A DNA stretch of 64,000 nt. Source: Valencia hispanica (lineage: Eukaryota > Chordata > Actinopteri > Cyprinodontiformes > Valenciidae). How positions within the stretch are numbered: position 1 is the first letter of the stretch; the number at the start of each line of letters is the position of its first letter. The stretch spans positions 35,308,349 through 35,372,348 of the forward strand of contig OY747721.1 in assembly GCA_963556495.2 (NCBI GenBank), read 5' to 3'. Under the pieces are notes generated by a model that saw only the letters and a program-made list of their open reading frames with translations, was not told where the DNA came from and made no database searches. Below are positions 23,646 through 34,635 of this stretch, piece by piece. The position numbers and the translations under genes are program-made.

Positions 23646-26600
23646 CCTGAAATCGATGCCGACGGTAGAGATGAAGCTCCCGGCTAGAAAGGCTCCATCC
23701 TTAAAGCGAACCAGCAGGCACGTCTTTCCCACACCAGAGTCCCCCACCAGCATCACCTAAAGCAGACACAGCAGAGTACATGGTTATTCACTGGATGAGA
23801 TTTTAATATAATCAACGATTTGCAGCGACTAGGTGCAACACTTAAACACTGAACGGTTTCAAATGGGTCACTCTGATGCTTGTATGTTCAGCATATCGCC
23901 ACAGCAACAGTGTGCATTTAACAGTAATTCCATCACTTGATGCGCTGCTCAATCTAAAGCAGATGGGATGTGCAGAGCGAGTGCCCCGGCTCCCAGTCTC
24001 TGCTGCATGTGGAGCGTTGGCAGAAAACCAAATCCTCACATCATGACCCCTTACATTACTAACAGAACGGGGCCTTGTCTAAGTCTTCACACCTCTTCAG
24101 TGGGATTCTTGGAAGTGGAAGGAAAACTGGTACATTGTGAAAAGAAAATGTTGCATCCAGCCTTTTTCTAAGTCAGCATTTGGTAGGACAAACCTTTCGC
24201 TGCAATTAAAGATGCAAGTGGGATATTATGGGATACGTCTCTAGGTCTGGACTTTGACCGGGCCGTTTGAACACATGAATGATTGTCAAACCCTCTAAAC
24301 ATTCAGATGTGATTCCAGAGCAACACAGCTGAATCAGATGGCTGAAGGTCATGGCTGTCTGTAGAATCCTGCTACTGACCTAATTATGTGATGTGGGTGT
24401 GTTGAAGCAGAAAAGCATCCAATAGTTGCAGGAGACCAACTCAGGAGGGCTGGAGTTTGAAACCAGTGATCCGAACCATTCCACAGCAGCTCTGGCTGTG
24501 TGTTTACTCTGCTTGCTCTGTCAGAAATTCTCCTAGGATCTTCCCATATTTGGCTTCCATGTGACAGATTTGTGCAGTGCCCAGCTGAGCTGTGGATCTC
24601 TGCAGCTCCTCCCGAGTTAGCTGCTTCTCTGATCAACACACTCCTTGCAGTTGAGCCGTACCCGTTGCATTTTTGGATGATGGACTGAACAATGTTCCGT
24701 TAACTGTACGTAGGGATATTGTTTTATGACCCAACTCTGTTTTAAACATCTCCACAACGGCTAACCTGATCTGGTCGTTGTGCCACTCGGTTTTATGATG
24801 CGCTTTGTTCATTAATTTTGAACAAGAAACTGCTGAAGCCTTCACAGACAATCTGTATTTATTTATCCTGAGATGAAATTACGATTCCGTTAATCCTTCG
24901 GTTACTCTCAGAAAATCTTTAGAAACCATCAAATATTCTTCTTTCACTTCACAAATATGCACTAATGCCTTAAAGTTTGTAGTTTTGTCCTGCCAAAATA
25001 AAAAATAAGAAATGGAGAGAAAAATTATGACACAGTGACAACAATGCTGCTTCACACATGGCGCCAGCATTTGCAACAGAACTAAAAGGAATCCAAATAA
25101 TTGAGGATCTGGACAAGCCTCTGAATTTGCTTTACGTTATTCCAGTGACGTGCCATCAGGGGAGGCAGACGAGTCATCCTGACAAATAAAATGCAAGCAA
25201 GGATCAGAAAATCTAGTTGTCCACGTGACTGTTTAATAAATTTGATTTCTGTAGGATTTTCAACTTTATTAATGGTCAAAAACACAGATTTTGCTTGTTG
25301 TGGATATAATTGTTGATATAATCACTATGGGAGAGGGGAATCTTTCTTTAAATAATAATATTTTTTGCGGAATTTTTTTTTTTTCATAGATGGCAGTGTG
25401 ACTGGTGTGGGACTGTTATAAGGTTTTACCTTTCGAGTAGGTTTTTGAGTTGTCGAGTGTTTTTTTTTATATCACTAATTTTGGCATAAAAAAAAAAAAA
25501 TTCAGCCTTCCAATACAGGCAGTAGGCCCGCTTAACATCTCCAATAAACGGCTTCGACCAGCCTTTAATTCAGGGTTCGATTCCCTCTCCTTTCCGCATT
25601 TTTGAGAGTTTAGACTGAGACATGATGACTGCTTAACTTCTGTCACAGAGAGGCGCACACACAGTGGACGAGGTGAGAGTAAACGACTGAAGCGGTGAGG
25701 GAAATCGGTGATTTATTTTACTGTGCAGTCGTTTATTTCAGACAGAAATTGTTGCATTCACACCCTGCCTGACTAAGCGTGGGTAGGATCAGCCTGCAGC
25801 GATTTCGACAACACAAAAAGAAAAGTCACAAGATTTGTCGTTTTTTTTTAAGAAGAAGAGCCACTAAAAGCTAAAAGGGTCTAAAAGCTCACTGAATATA
25901 TCTACAAAGTCACTAATTTGGCAACCCTGTTCCCCTCTTGTTACAGACTGGATTCTGTAGTACAGCATCTTTAAAGGGACATGAGCGTCACCAAACTAAA
26001 ACATCTTTTTCAAAACACCGACATGGGCAAAATGACGTCAGTTATAGTCATAAAATTAGCAATTAGTACATTTTCTGTTTATCGCCCAGCCCCTAACATT
26101 TAAAGGGGGGGTATTATGCTTCTTCCAGGCACATATTACCCTTCTATAGCGCACTCCAATAGAATTGTCACCTTAAGTCTTTTAAAAAGTCTGTCATATA
26201 TCCAAATCCACCTTAAAGAAATTTACTTCCGTATTGGGCGCCTTGATTTTCACATGTGCCTCTGTAAGACCCTCCTACTCTTTCTGACTCTCCCCCTTTA
26301 GTTCGTCACATATTGTGCAACATCGCAGCATGCACGGAGTCGGAAAAAAAAAATCCCACAAAAGATGCGCAGCTGCAGCTGGTGTGTTATAATTTCTGCA
26401 CCTGGGATTCAGTCGGAGTTGTGTGAGGTGGGGAGGGGTAGGGGAGCCCTGCAGGGGCGAGGCTCTCGGCTGAGTACGTAAGCTCGGAGGAGGAGATGGG
26501 TGGAAAAGGCGGGGATAGGTGGGAGAAGGCGTTTCAGCAACCCCGAGAACTACCAGCAGAGACTCAAAGATTACTCTAACATGAGTGAATGGGTCAGAGC

Positions 26601-26854
26601 AACACTTCAGGCATGTTTTTAATGAGGGAAAGACAGGTTCTCAGGATATTAAGCTTCAGAAAGTCCATTATGCATAATACCCCCCCTTTAATTCATACAC
26701 CGATGATCTTAATATATGTGAGTGACAGGTAGTTTTTCTCACTAGCCATAAGGCGGACAGTCCTGTGTCGAACTGATAGGGGGCAGTGCTGAGCCCAATA
26801 GGTAACAGATGCACTTCTTTTAAGCATTAAAATACTTCTACAACTGACAGTGTT

Positions 26855-26905
<51 letters not shown>

Positions 26906-28011
26906 CACACACACATTTTTTTAAATATATACTTTTGCTATAAAAAAAATCTATTTTGACGTTTTTTTGACGTTTGGTTTTCTTCTTGGAATCGTACTGT
27001 TGAGCAATACAAAAACTGATTGAAGTCTAATTAAAAGCTTTTAAATCGATTTAAAAAAAAGGTAAAAAATAATTTACAAGGTTCCATTTAAAATGTACAT
27101 ATTTGCACACTCTAGAGGAGTCAGTCATGAAGCACACAGCATGTCACTGTATTATTTGTATAAAATATTCCATTTAATTTATGGGGTTTTTTTTAAGCGG
27201 ATAGGTTCAAAGATATATGATAATGTTATACTACTGCAGGGTGCGTAGGCGCAACAAACATATTCTATCAGCTGGACTCCTGCGCTGCAGCTAATTGAAC
27301 TCATTAATTATAGAAAGCTGTCTCCATCATCTCCTCCGGGTTATCGCGCTGGACCGTGCCGCACTACACGAAGATGAAACCCGTGAAGACGACACGCATT
27401 ACTCCACCCAAAAAAGCCAAGAATGCTGAGCCGTTTTAGTTTTACCCCAAGCGCAAGAAAAGTCCTTCAATGGACGGGGAAACAACAAGTATTTGTTGAA
27501 ATGTTGACAGTCGATATCCAACACATTTAGAATGCGTCGAAAATGCAACTTGTTTTCGGTTAAAAAAGAAAAGTGAAAACTAAGTATTTTACTTTTTTTG
27601 TCAATAAACGCTCCCATATGTTACAACACAGACAAAGTTTCAAATAATAGTTAAGAAAATCGTACTTACGCACTTTTTTTGTTTACGCTAACACACCTGT
27701 AAACAGAATTAAGGAAACCCGCGTGAAGCCTAATTAGTTGAATTTGCAGCTGGGGGAACTTGCACGTGCTTTTGGTTTCAGCGTTTATTTCGGGAGGCGT
27801 TAAAAAAAGAAAAAAAAAAGCCAGCTCTGCTCACCTTGAAAGCGATGTCGTAAAACTCGCCGCTGTTGCTGATGGACGGTCTGCTCGGATAGACCAGAGC
27901 CGAGGACGGAGCGCCGGCGGCGGCCAGACCCTTCGCCGTCCGCCCGCTGCTCGGAGACGCCTTTGGGCTCTTGGAGCTCCCTTTGCCCTTCGCTGCCTTC
28001 TTCCTGGACAT
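23646..28011 (-). CDS. RAB26: RAB26 small GTPase, exons 1 and 2 only (partial)
   Basis: Exon 1 (28011-27835, 59 codons) starts [11 protein letters not shown], as human RAB26 starts MSRKK, and ends GEFYDIAFK at a GT donor. Exon 2 (23756-23646, 37 codons) gives the G-domain start: [12 protein letters not shown] with P-loop [24 protein letters not shown], and switch [10 protein letters not shown] with its Mg-binding Thr. Both exon edges are phase 0. RAB26 is a GTPase of secretory granules and synaptic vesicles. I chose the ATG at 28011 over one eight codons upstream by similarity to human. The Ser/Lys/Ala-rich N-terminal extension suits RAB26 rather than RAB37. Switch II, the NKxD motif and the prenylated tail are not found to the left, so they should lie beyond base 1, making intron 2 over 23.6 kb, or be lost. 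Intron 1 is 4.1 kb. Confidence 0.88.
24130..24870 (-). mobile_element. Tc1-like element remnant, minus orientation
   Basis: The plus strand shows the reverse complement of a fish Tc1-like family: CCTTTCGCTGCAATTAAAGA at the 3' end, GTCTGGACTTTGACCGGGCC, CTGAGCTGTGGATCTCTGCA, TTTTGGATGATGGACTGAAC and GCCTTCACAGACAATCTGTA at the head. The middle (about 24300-24500) has been replaced by other sequence. It lies in RAB26 intron 1. Confidence 0.65.
25510..25595 (+). mobile_element. Possible tRNA-derived SINE remnant
   Basis: A perfect B box, GGTTCGATTCC (25574-25584), ends a tRNA-like stretch; a weak A-box-like TAGGCCCGC lies about 50 bases upstream. It does not fold into a clean tRNA by eye, so I call it a SINE relic. 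Confidence 0.35.
25600..26099. other. RAB26 intron 1 sequence, nothing recognised
   Basis: Non-coding intron sequence between the SINE relic and the TTAA MITE. No conserved motif was recognised by eye. Confidence 0.4.
26104..26687. mobile_element. 584-bp TTAA MITE (piggyBac type)
   Basis: TTAA flanks at 26100-26103 and 26688-26691 bracket perfect 16-bp ends, AGGGGGGGTATTATGC and its reverse complement. It is non-coding and lies in RAB26 intron 1. A related end, TTAAGGGGGTCATATTATGC, occurs at 62897. Confidence 0.9.
26858..26901. repeat. (TA)n microsatellite
   Basis: About 22 uninterrupted TA units in RAB26 intron 1, followed by a short CA run. Confidence 0.95.
26902..27834. other. RAB26 intron 1, donor-proximal part
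   Basis: No coding exon was found. The 27240-27420 stretch is less AT-rich than its surroundings and could be a conserved element, which only alignment could show. Confidence 0.35.
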
Positions 28012-28719
28012 GGTCTCTGGTAGAACGGGAATCAACTTTTAAGCTTTAAGAGAGGAGAGCGTGAAGTTTCGGGTTGGTTGAGGGTGAGGGTTTAAAAAAA
28101 CAACAACAACCACTTTACCCACACGTTAAATTGTAGCTTCTGCTGCGCTGTTGAGGAAAGAGAAGTTCACCTGTGCGTCAGAATCATGGCTGTGCGTAAA
28201 TAAAACCCAGCGTCAGAGTTCTGGCCACGAGGAGGGGCGACTGTTGTCCCGCTGGTGCAGCTGGATGGAAAGAAGGGTGAGGGCTGTTTACGCTCCCTCT
28301 CTCTTTCTCTCTCGGATCGTGTTGTTTCGCCGCCTTGATGCGAAAAACTAAGCTACCATAAAATAATAAAACGTAAAACACTTTTGAATATACTGAGTGG
28401 GATTTTCTGTCTAAAACCAAGGACAGAAATCAATGCTACCCTAAACTCAGGTCCAATCAAGGGTGGTTCTAGCATAAATAGCGCCCAGGTAATCCATAAC
28501 CCCCCCCAACACACACGGATCCTGTTCCAACACCAAACCCAATCATCAAAATACACAAAACTAATATTTTATGTAAAATTTTAACATTTGTATAACTTAA
28601 CAAAGACACAAACTAAAAATATGTATTTCATATGAATTGACAGATTTTAAGAATCTGTGGCAGACAGAAAATCCCATAGTTTTAAAGGAGCCGTAGCCTA
28701 TATACCGTGGAATGTTTCA
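28012..28719. promoter_or_regulatory. RAB26 upstream region (5' UTR and probable promoter)
   Basis: This is the sequence 5' of the RAB26 start codon. I see no TATA box at a convincing distance. GC content falls sharply from exon 1 into this region. The call is by position only. Confidence 0.3.
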
Positions 28720-29240
28720 GTATTTGACCAGTCAATACGGTTGCTCTTGAAAGTATACACACCTCCAATAAAATGCTAGATTTTAGTGATGTAAAATTAA
28801 ATAGAAAATGAGACCGTGATAAACCGGTTCATAATTGTTTTTCCACAAATAATGCAATTTATCGTGTACAATTTAACCCGTGTAGTCAAAACTTACACTC
28901 CAGAAAACTGCCTGGTATTTGAAACTATTCGTTACTTCATCCACCTTGACAACAGCCTCACTTACATCTAAAGAAAAGTAACCCCATAGCATTGTGCTGC
29001 CACAACATTTCACTGGGATTATGGTGCTCATGCTGTTACGTATAACCCACACACACACACAACATTTTTAATTTTGTCTCATCCAGGCATGGAAAGTTTA
29101 TTTGGAAGAAACCCATTCTCTCTCTCACAACCATACATTGTGCCATGCCGTATAATAGGGTGAATATTTTCTTGCCCCTTTCCTGACTGATACCTTTGGT
29201 TTTTTTTTTAGTTCCTTTTGGCCTCCTGTAACCTCTCAGC
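28720..29240 (-). mobile_element. Tc1-like element remnant
   Basis: The plus strand has AAAGTATACACACC near the end of the repeat. A minus-strand reading, IIPVKCCGSTMLWGYFS, corresponds to the Tc1 transposase motif TPVKHGGGSIMLWGCFS. The frame is broken throughout. Confidence 0.55.
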
Positions 29241-30189
29241 AAGTTATGGCTTTAGCTAAAAACATGCAAATAAGCAGATGTCAGAGAAATCCTACCAGTG
29301 CATGCAAACGTGATTTCAGGTTAAATTACTCTTACTGTATGGGCTGAACTTGAGAAGACTGAATGCGGAAACTTAATTCAAAGGAGCTTTATTTAAGAGT
29401 TAGTTTTACAAGGGAACATTTATGCAATTAGGATTCTTATTTTAAACATTTTTCTTCCTCAAAGTTTTCAAACTATCATCCAATTTTTTTTACAGCACAA
29501 ACACTGAGGTGACATCCAGTGCTTTCAACCCTAATTCATGAGAATTAACCCAACTAGTAAGACACACTAAATAGATCTCAATATTATGTCATCATTGGTT
29601 TAATTCAGTTATAAAAGATATTACACACAGAGTGATATATTTCAAGCGTTCGTTTCATTTTGATTTGATCGTGGCCAACTGAAAATCCAACATCAAGTTT
29701 CCAAGAAAAGATGAATATTTCATAATACCAATTTAAAGTTTAATTTTAATAGAGAAATGTTATCCTATGGCCTACACAGTCATGGAGAAGACGACTGACT
29801 TGATTGCTGTCTAGCAGTGCGATATCCGAGCATGGTAATGGAAAGTTGAGTGGAAGAAAAAAGCCTTTGGTAGAAAAAATGTCTTATGCAACATACCTTT
29901 TTTTCTAAGAAAACCAAATTTTGGTATTTCATTAGCTATAAGCCATGATCATCAAAACTAGCATTATAAAAAACACTTTATAAATTTCACTCAGTCTAAT
30001 GAACTAAATTCTGTGTTCCATCAGTGCATAATGATCAAATGAATTGATTTTAACACACCAGTCTGTTTTAAGCAAGTAAACCAAAAAATTGCAACCTGAG
30101 AAAAATATGTAAAAATACACGTTGACACTGAAATTCTGCACACCTACCTCCTTAAAACTGTGATGTCAATTTTTAAGATGTTAATGCCA
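29241..30189. other. Intergenic, nothing recognised
   Basis: AT-rich sequence between two Tc1-like remnants. No exon, RNA or further repeat boundary was supported. Confidence 0.4.
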
Positions 30190-30560
30190 GTTATGAGGGA
30201 ACCACCGCTCTATTGAACCAAAACTCTCCATCCAGACCAACTGAGGTGGAGTTATTTTACAAAGAAAAATAGGCAAATATTTTAGTTTCTAGATGTGCGA
30301 AGATGGCAGACATATACCCCAAAGTCATGCACTTCAAGCAAGTATTGACTCAGAGGGTTTGAATATTAATCTATGGCACTCTTTTCATGTTTTTGTTACA
30401 GAATTGTGTGAGTCTATCGCCTAAAAATCTCAATAAAATAGACTGAAATTTGTGGCTGTAATGAAACAAAATCGGAAGAAAATGAAAAAAAAAAAAAGTC
30501 TGTGCTTGTAATAAGTACCGACAGCCTGTCCATCGAAGCCTTGGAATAACTTCCAGTCTG
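30190..30560 (+). mobile_element. Tc1-like element, 3' part
   Basis: CTAGATGTGCGAAGATGGCA, AGACATATACCCCAAAGTCA and AAGTATTGACTCAGAGGGTT match the 3' coding end and tail of the fish Tc1-like family seen at 22700 and 24130. The catalytic part is absent. Confidence 0.55.
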
Positions 30561-30609
30561 CATACAATTTCAACATATGTCACAGTTTTTTAGTCAGTGG
30601 CTCACATCC

Positions 30610-31278
30610 TTATATTAACCCATTGCTGCATGCTCCATTAGACATGTTTGTAACCATGACCGCAACGGATGTGCTGGCCACAGCTTCGGCAGATTTATTC
30701 TTCTGAGATGTACAGTGTGTCTTTGTGTGTATATTGTTGCCACTTTGAAGCAAATTCTGCAGAACATCCTTTTGTTTAAGAGCTTTTGGTGCAGTTTGAT
30801 GTTTATACCTGATGTGACGGGACCTTTGTTCCTCTTCTGGCCAGATTTTCCTTGTAGGAACCTTTTCTTTATCCATTCCTAATCTTACTATCAAGCCAGA
30901 AGACAACTGGAAACATCTCGAACAAAATTGGTGGATGGTGAGAAATGTCTGCAACATGCTACACAGTCCGGGGGGGGGGGGGCTTAAATAGATAGTGGTG
31001 TGATAGAGTGTGCAATCTGTAAGTAAACCATCAAAGTCCCATAAAAAGCTGATAGAAAGGCTCAGAGGAAATTTATTTGCGGTCTGCAGGCGGGGAACGC
31101 AGCAAACAAGCATGCAGATCCGCTTGAAGGCAAGGCCATTAAAAACTCCCTTGCTGTGCGATTGATGTATCAAAACCAATGAGCTGCAGACATGACATGA
31201 GGGGGAGCGCACATCCCCATCCATGACTGCAACAGAGTTGGACTTCCAAGTAAAGTGACTGAGGAACACTCTGACCAA
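30610..31278 (-). other. 222-codon reading frame of unknown meaning
   Basis: This is an uninterrupted ATG-to-stop frame, long for intergenic AT-rich DNA. It contains no domain I recognise, and a run of 14 G at about 30969-30982 encodes its proline run. A Lys/Arg/Gln-rich C-terminal third (GMDKEKVPTRKIWPEEEQRS) follows a Cys/Leu-rich first part. There is no splice or repeat context. It could be chance, part of an unrecognised transposon, or a lineage-specific gene; I consider chance most likely. Confidence 0.12.
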
Positions 31279-31792
31279 CTAGCTTTTGTCCAGAACCATT
31301 TCTATCACCTGACACTTTTATGGGAAGAAAAATGTATTATTTCATTGATGATATCAGCTTAAATAACATTTAAAGGCAAAACACACAGTTGTCAGGAAAA
31401 ACCCATGCTAGTAAATAATTATAACTCTCTTGACAAAATCCTAGAACAATCCCCTTATGGAAATTAATGTATTTATTAAAATGTATTGATACAGGGACTT
31501 TAACTGGAACCATGTTCTATTGCAAAACAAGACTAAGATTAAGCTTTTGGCAGCAAACCCTCCAGTTGGCTTTGAGGTGAATCAAAAGGATGTGGATGCC
31601 AACTGTTAACCCTTAGAGACTACTGTCGCAAATTTGCCTCAAACCACAGCACACCCAAGGGTTTTATGTTCTGCACATAAAAAGTATCATAATGGAAGCC
31701 CCTTGCCGCCAAAGTCAAAACTATCCCCAATTATGATAATCTGCATATTAAATTCCGAAATGTATATATTTTGTAAGTGCTATATTCAAATT

Positions 31793-31923
31793 ATTGCCCT
31801 GTGATGCACTGGCAACCTGTTCAAGGTGTAACCTGTTTACCACCTAATGAACAGTGAAGACAGGTACCTGCTCTTTCAAGAACCCTAATCGGACTAGTGA
31901 GTATAAACAGTGGATGGATGGAT
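31793..31923 (+). mobile_element. SINE 3' fragment (same family as 16677-17037)
   Basis: GCCCTGTGATGCACTGGCAA then CCTGTTCAAGGTGTAACC, ending in GGATGGATGG, match the 3' half of the SINE at 16677. The Pol III promoter part is missing. Confidence 0.6.
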
Positions 31924-31989
31924 TTATTAAAATGATAATTTCCTACTTAATTGACAGTCTGTTTGACAACAAAACCACATTTGGAAAAA

Positions 31990-32230
31990 GTTAATGTAAA
32001 TACATTCAGAGAGTACGGGGCTGACTATAGTGGATCTGTGATGCTGTGGGCCTGTTTTTCTTCAAAATATCCTGGGAACCTTGCTGTTGGTGTTATGGAT
32101 TCTGTGACGTCAGGAGGTTTTAAATAAAACTCTGATGGCTGCTAACAGAAAACTGAAAATGGATAATCGACTGTTGTTTTAGCACGATAGTGATCTGAAA
32201 CATAAGGCCAAATATTTTAGTGCATCTTAG
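31990..32230 (+). mobile_element. Tc1-like element fragment (second family)
   Basis: GATCTGTGATGCTGTGGGCC and TTTTTCTTCAAAATATCCTG correspond to a Tc1-like GSVMLWACFSSKYPG motif. AGCACGATAGTGATCTGAAA then follows as the later catalytic Asp region (QHDSDLKHKAK). Only this middle part is preserved. Confidence 0.55.
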
Positions 32231-32516
32231 TAAAAATATACATCTGCTTAAAAGCGCTGCTGTCAAGATGTCAATCAGAGCCCAGACCACGCCCATCCCT
32301 CTCCCCCCCACCAGCACACCAACACCTCTTTTTGGCGCATTTTTCAAACAGGAAACGTGGGCGGAGTAAGACTCTGGTAGGGGGGTGAGTTGCTCTTTTC
32401 TGTAGATTTTACTGTGAGATCATGCTACTGCAATAAAAGATCAATTTAAGGCTTTTTACACTCATCTTCACCAAAAGGCCAGCAACAGTGACCGTTGTGC
32501 TTTGTGTTCATTTTTT

Positions 32517-32574
32517 GAATGGCCTCTGAACATGGGGCGCCCGTCTTAACCCACTGCGCCACGCAACGCCCCTA
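32517..32574 (-). mobile_element. SINE 5' fragment (same family as 49097-49267)
   Basis: Reverse complement of the head of the SINE at 49097: TGCGTGGCGCAGTGGGTTA with the A box, then GGGCGCCCCATG. The B box half is missing. Confidence 0.65.
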
Positions 32575-32879
32575 TGAACACATTTATTAAAAGGTATGGT
32601 AAATGGCCTGCATTTGTACAGCGCTTTTTCAGTCAAAGGACCACAAAGTGCTTTATTCTGCATTCAGTCAATTGGCCTAAATGTACAATGATATTGTAGG
32701 CTACTGTACATTTTGGCCATTTTCTGACAAAACCATTTAAGAAATTATTGAGACCTTGATCATCTCAGAACTTCCTTGTTTTAAAATATAAAATACTTAA
32801 GTCGCTATAAATCTTTGGTGAACGTGCAGTAGGTGGGATTTAACAACCTGACCTCCAACACCAAGAAACAACAAGCTCC

Positions 32880-33375
32880 AAGCGGAGATAGAAAAGAAGG
32901 ACACTTAATGGAAGGGAGGTAGAACAAAGTCGTAGGAACAGAAGAACGTAAGGACGGAAAGTAGGAGGACATGAGGAAAGAAGGACAGAACGAAGGATGC
33001 AGTGAAGGACAGAACACAAAGAAGGAAGAAACGGCATAAGGAAGGAGAAAAGGAAAAAAGGAAGTAAGGATATAAGGATATGAAAGAGAGAGGAGACGAA
33101 GGACACGGAACGGAAAGAAGAAAAGTAACAAGGAAGACAACAATGTGAAGGAAGAAAGAACAAGGAATATTGAGAAAGGGAGGACATAAGGAAGGAAGAA
33201 AGGACACAACCAGGGTATAGGATGCGATAAAGGACAAAAGGAAACAGGGAGGGGAAGATACAAGGGAAGGACAGAAATTAGGTATGTAGGACACAGAACA
33301 AAGAGTAGGGAAGGGAGCAAAAAAGGAAATAGGAGAAAGAAAGGAGCTAAATAGGGGAGGTAGGACAAAGAATGA
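32880..33375. repeat. Purine-rich degenerate repeat, about 500 bp
   Basis: The plus strand is overwhelmingly A and G in degenerate GAAGGA/AAGGAAG units. The minus strand is therefore a polypyrimidine tract, which creates spurious Phe/Ser/Leu/Pro-rich frames of up to 187 codons. Such tracts can form triplex DNA. It lies between RAB26 and the 3' end of LMF1. Confidence 0.9.
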
Positions 33376-34040
33376 AAAGAAATACATTTAAATGAACTCC
33401 ACCATTTCTAATATAGAGAGTGGTTAAATTGTCACAGATTAATTTGGTCTCACATTGGTTGTTAGTGTTACATAAACTGGGAGGAAACATTTGGATCTAG
33501 AACTGACAGGCTAGACTGATGTTATTGCTCCCATCACGTATGAGAATGTTTTGGAGTTTGGAGTAACAGCACCATCTGCTGGGATGTTTTTGTACTGCAC
33601 TCCCTGGCTATGGCCTAAAGGTGATCCAAATGTTAGTTCAGTGGCTTTTTAGTCTCTTTTGCACGTCTCTTCGGATTAATGATGATTAAAACATCTTATA
33701 AGCCTTAAGGTTTTTATGTGTATTCTTCAAATTTATGTTACGGTCAACATTTACAGAGATTATTTTTCTTCTTTAGAACTTAACTCAATTTTACATGATG
33801 CAGCTTCATGACCAAGTCCTGACTGATAATGACATATTCTTGTCACAGCTCAGAGTTGATCAGGTTTTTTGGCTTCTTTTTGTCAACCTCCTTCTGAAAA
33901 CAGGTCGTCAGTGTAATTTTGATCCGGTGAGTTTCCTGACCATTTGCAATGTGAAGAAATGGTGCTCAATCATGCTGGAAAATATCCTTGCAAGACATTT
34001 CGATCCCATTCTTTATTAAAGGCAGTGTGGTTTAGAAGAA
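33376..34040. other. Intergenic, nothing recognised
   Basis: No exon, RNA or repeat end was recognised here. Confidence 0.35.
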
Positions 34041-34190
34041 GAAAAGGTGAAGCTCAGGTAAAGATGAATTATTTCCCAGATGTTCCAAATAAATGGAAGA
34101 AGGATTCATCAGAGAAAACCTTTATATCCAAACGTTGTGCGTACAGAAACTGCTGCCATTGCTGAACAAGCTCTGCACTGGAGGTAACCC
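34041..34190 (-). mobile_element. Tc1-like transposase fragment
   Basis: A minus-strand reading, LDIKVFSDESFFHLFGTSGK, has the FSDES..F.LFG pattern around the first catalytic Asp of Tc1-like transposases. Only this short part is convincing. Confidence 0.45.
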
Positions 34191-34342
34191 AATTCATGAC
34201 AAAGAAAACCTTGACAATGTTTTTTTTGTTGCCATTTATGCATGTGATCCAGTGAGACTGAGCTTGTTTTGATACTGTAAACTGGTCAAAGTTATCATGT
34301 TTATATGGTTCACCTCCCAAAATCCAGTTAATCTAAAGTTAA

Positions 34343-34348
34343 TTTATT
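34343..34348 (-). other. Candidate LMF1 poly(A) signal
   Basis: AATAAA on the minus strand, about 290 bases after the LMF1 stop codon, in an A/T-rich context. Chosen by position. Confidence 0.4.
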
Positions 34349-34635
34349 TTTTTTAAATAAAAAAGCAGGAAGCCCCACAGACTTCTTGACAAAATGTTTA
34401 ATGTTCAACCTGTTGTTTACTTTCAGGTTTTCAGATAAAGACAAGTGATCCGATCAGCACCTTACACACTTAAAACTGAAAGCTTAAAAACCTTCACATT
34501 GTTTGGGGATTATTGTCCTGGTTCTTTGTCTCAGGAGAGGTTTTATTCGGCAGTTCTCAACAAATTTGATGTCATCTGCAGATGGTGTAACCTTGACTCC
34601 AAACTGTGCTGTCTGAGTCCCCATCCCTTATGGCT

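Noticed and set aside
32805..33387. Minus-strand frames of 115-187 codons rich in Phe, Ser, Leu and Pro
   Set aside because: They are the pyrimidine strand of the purine-rich repeat; the composition explains the lack of stops.
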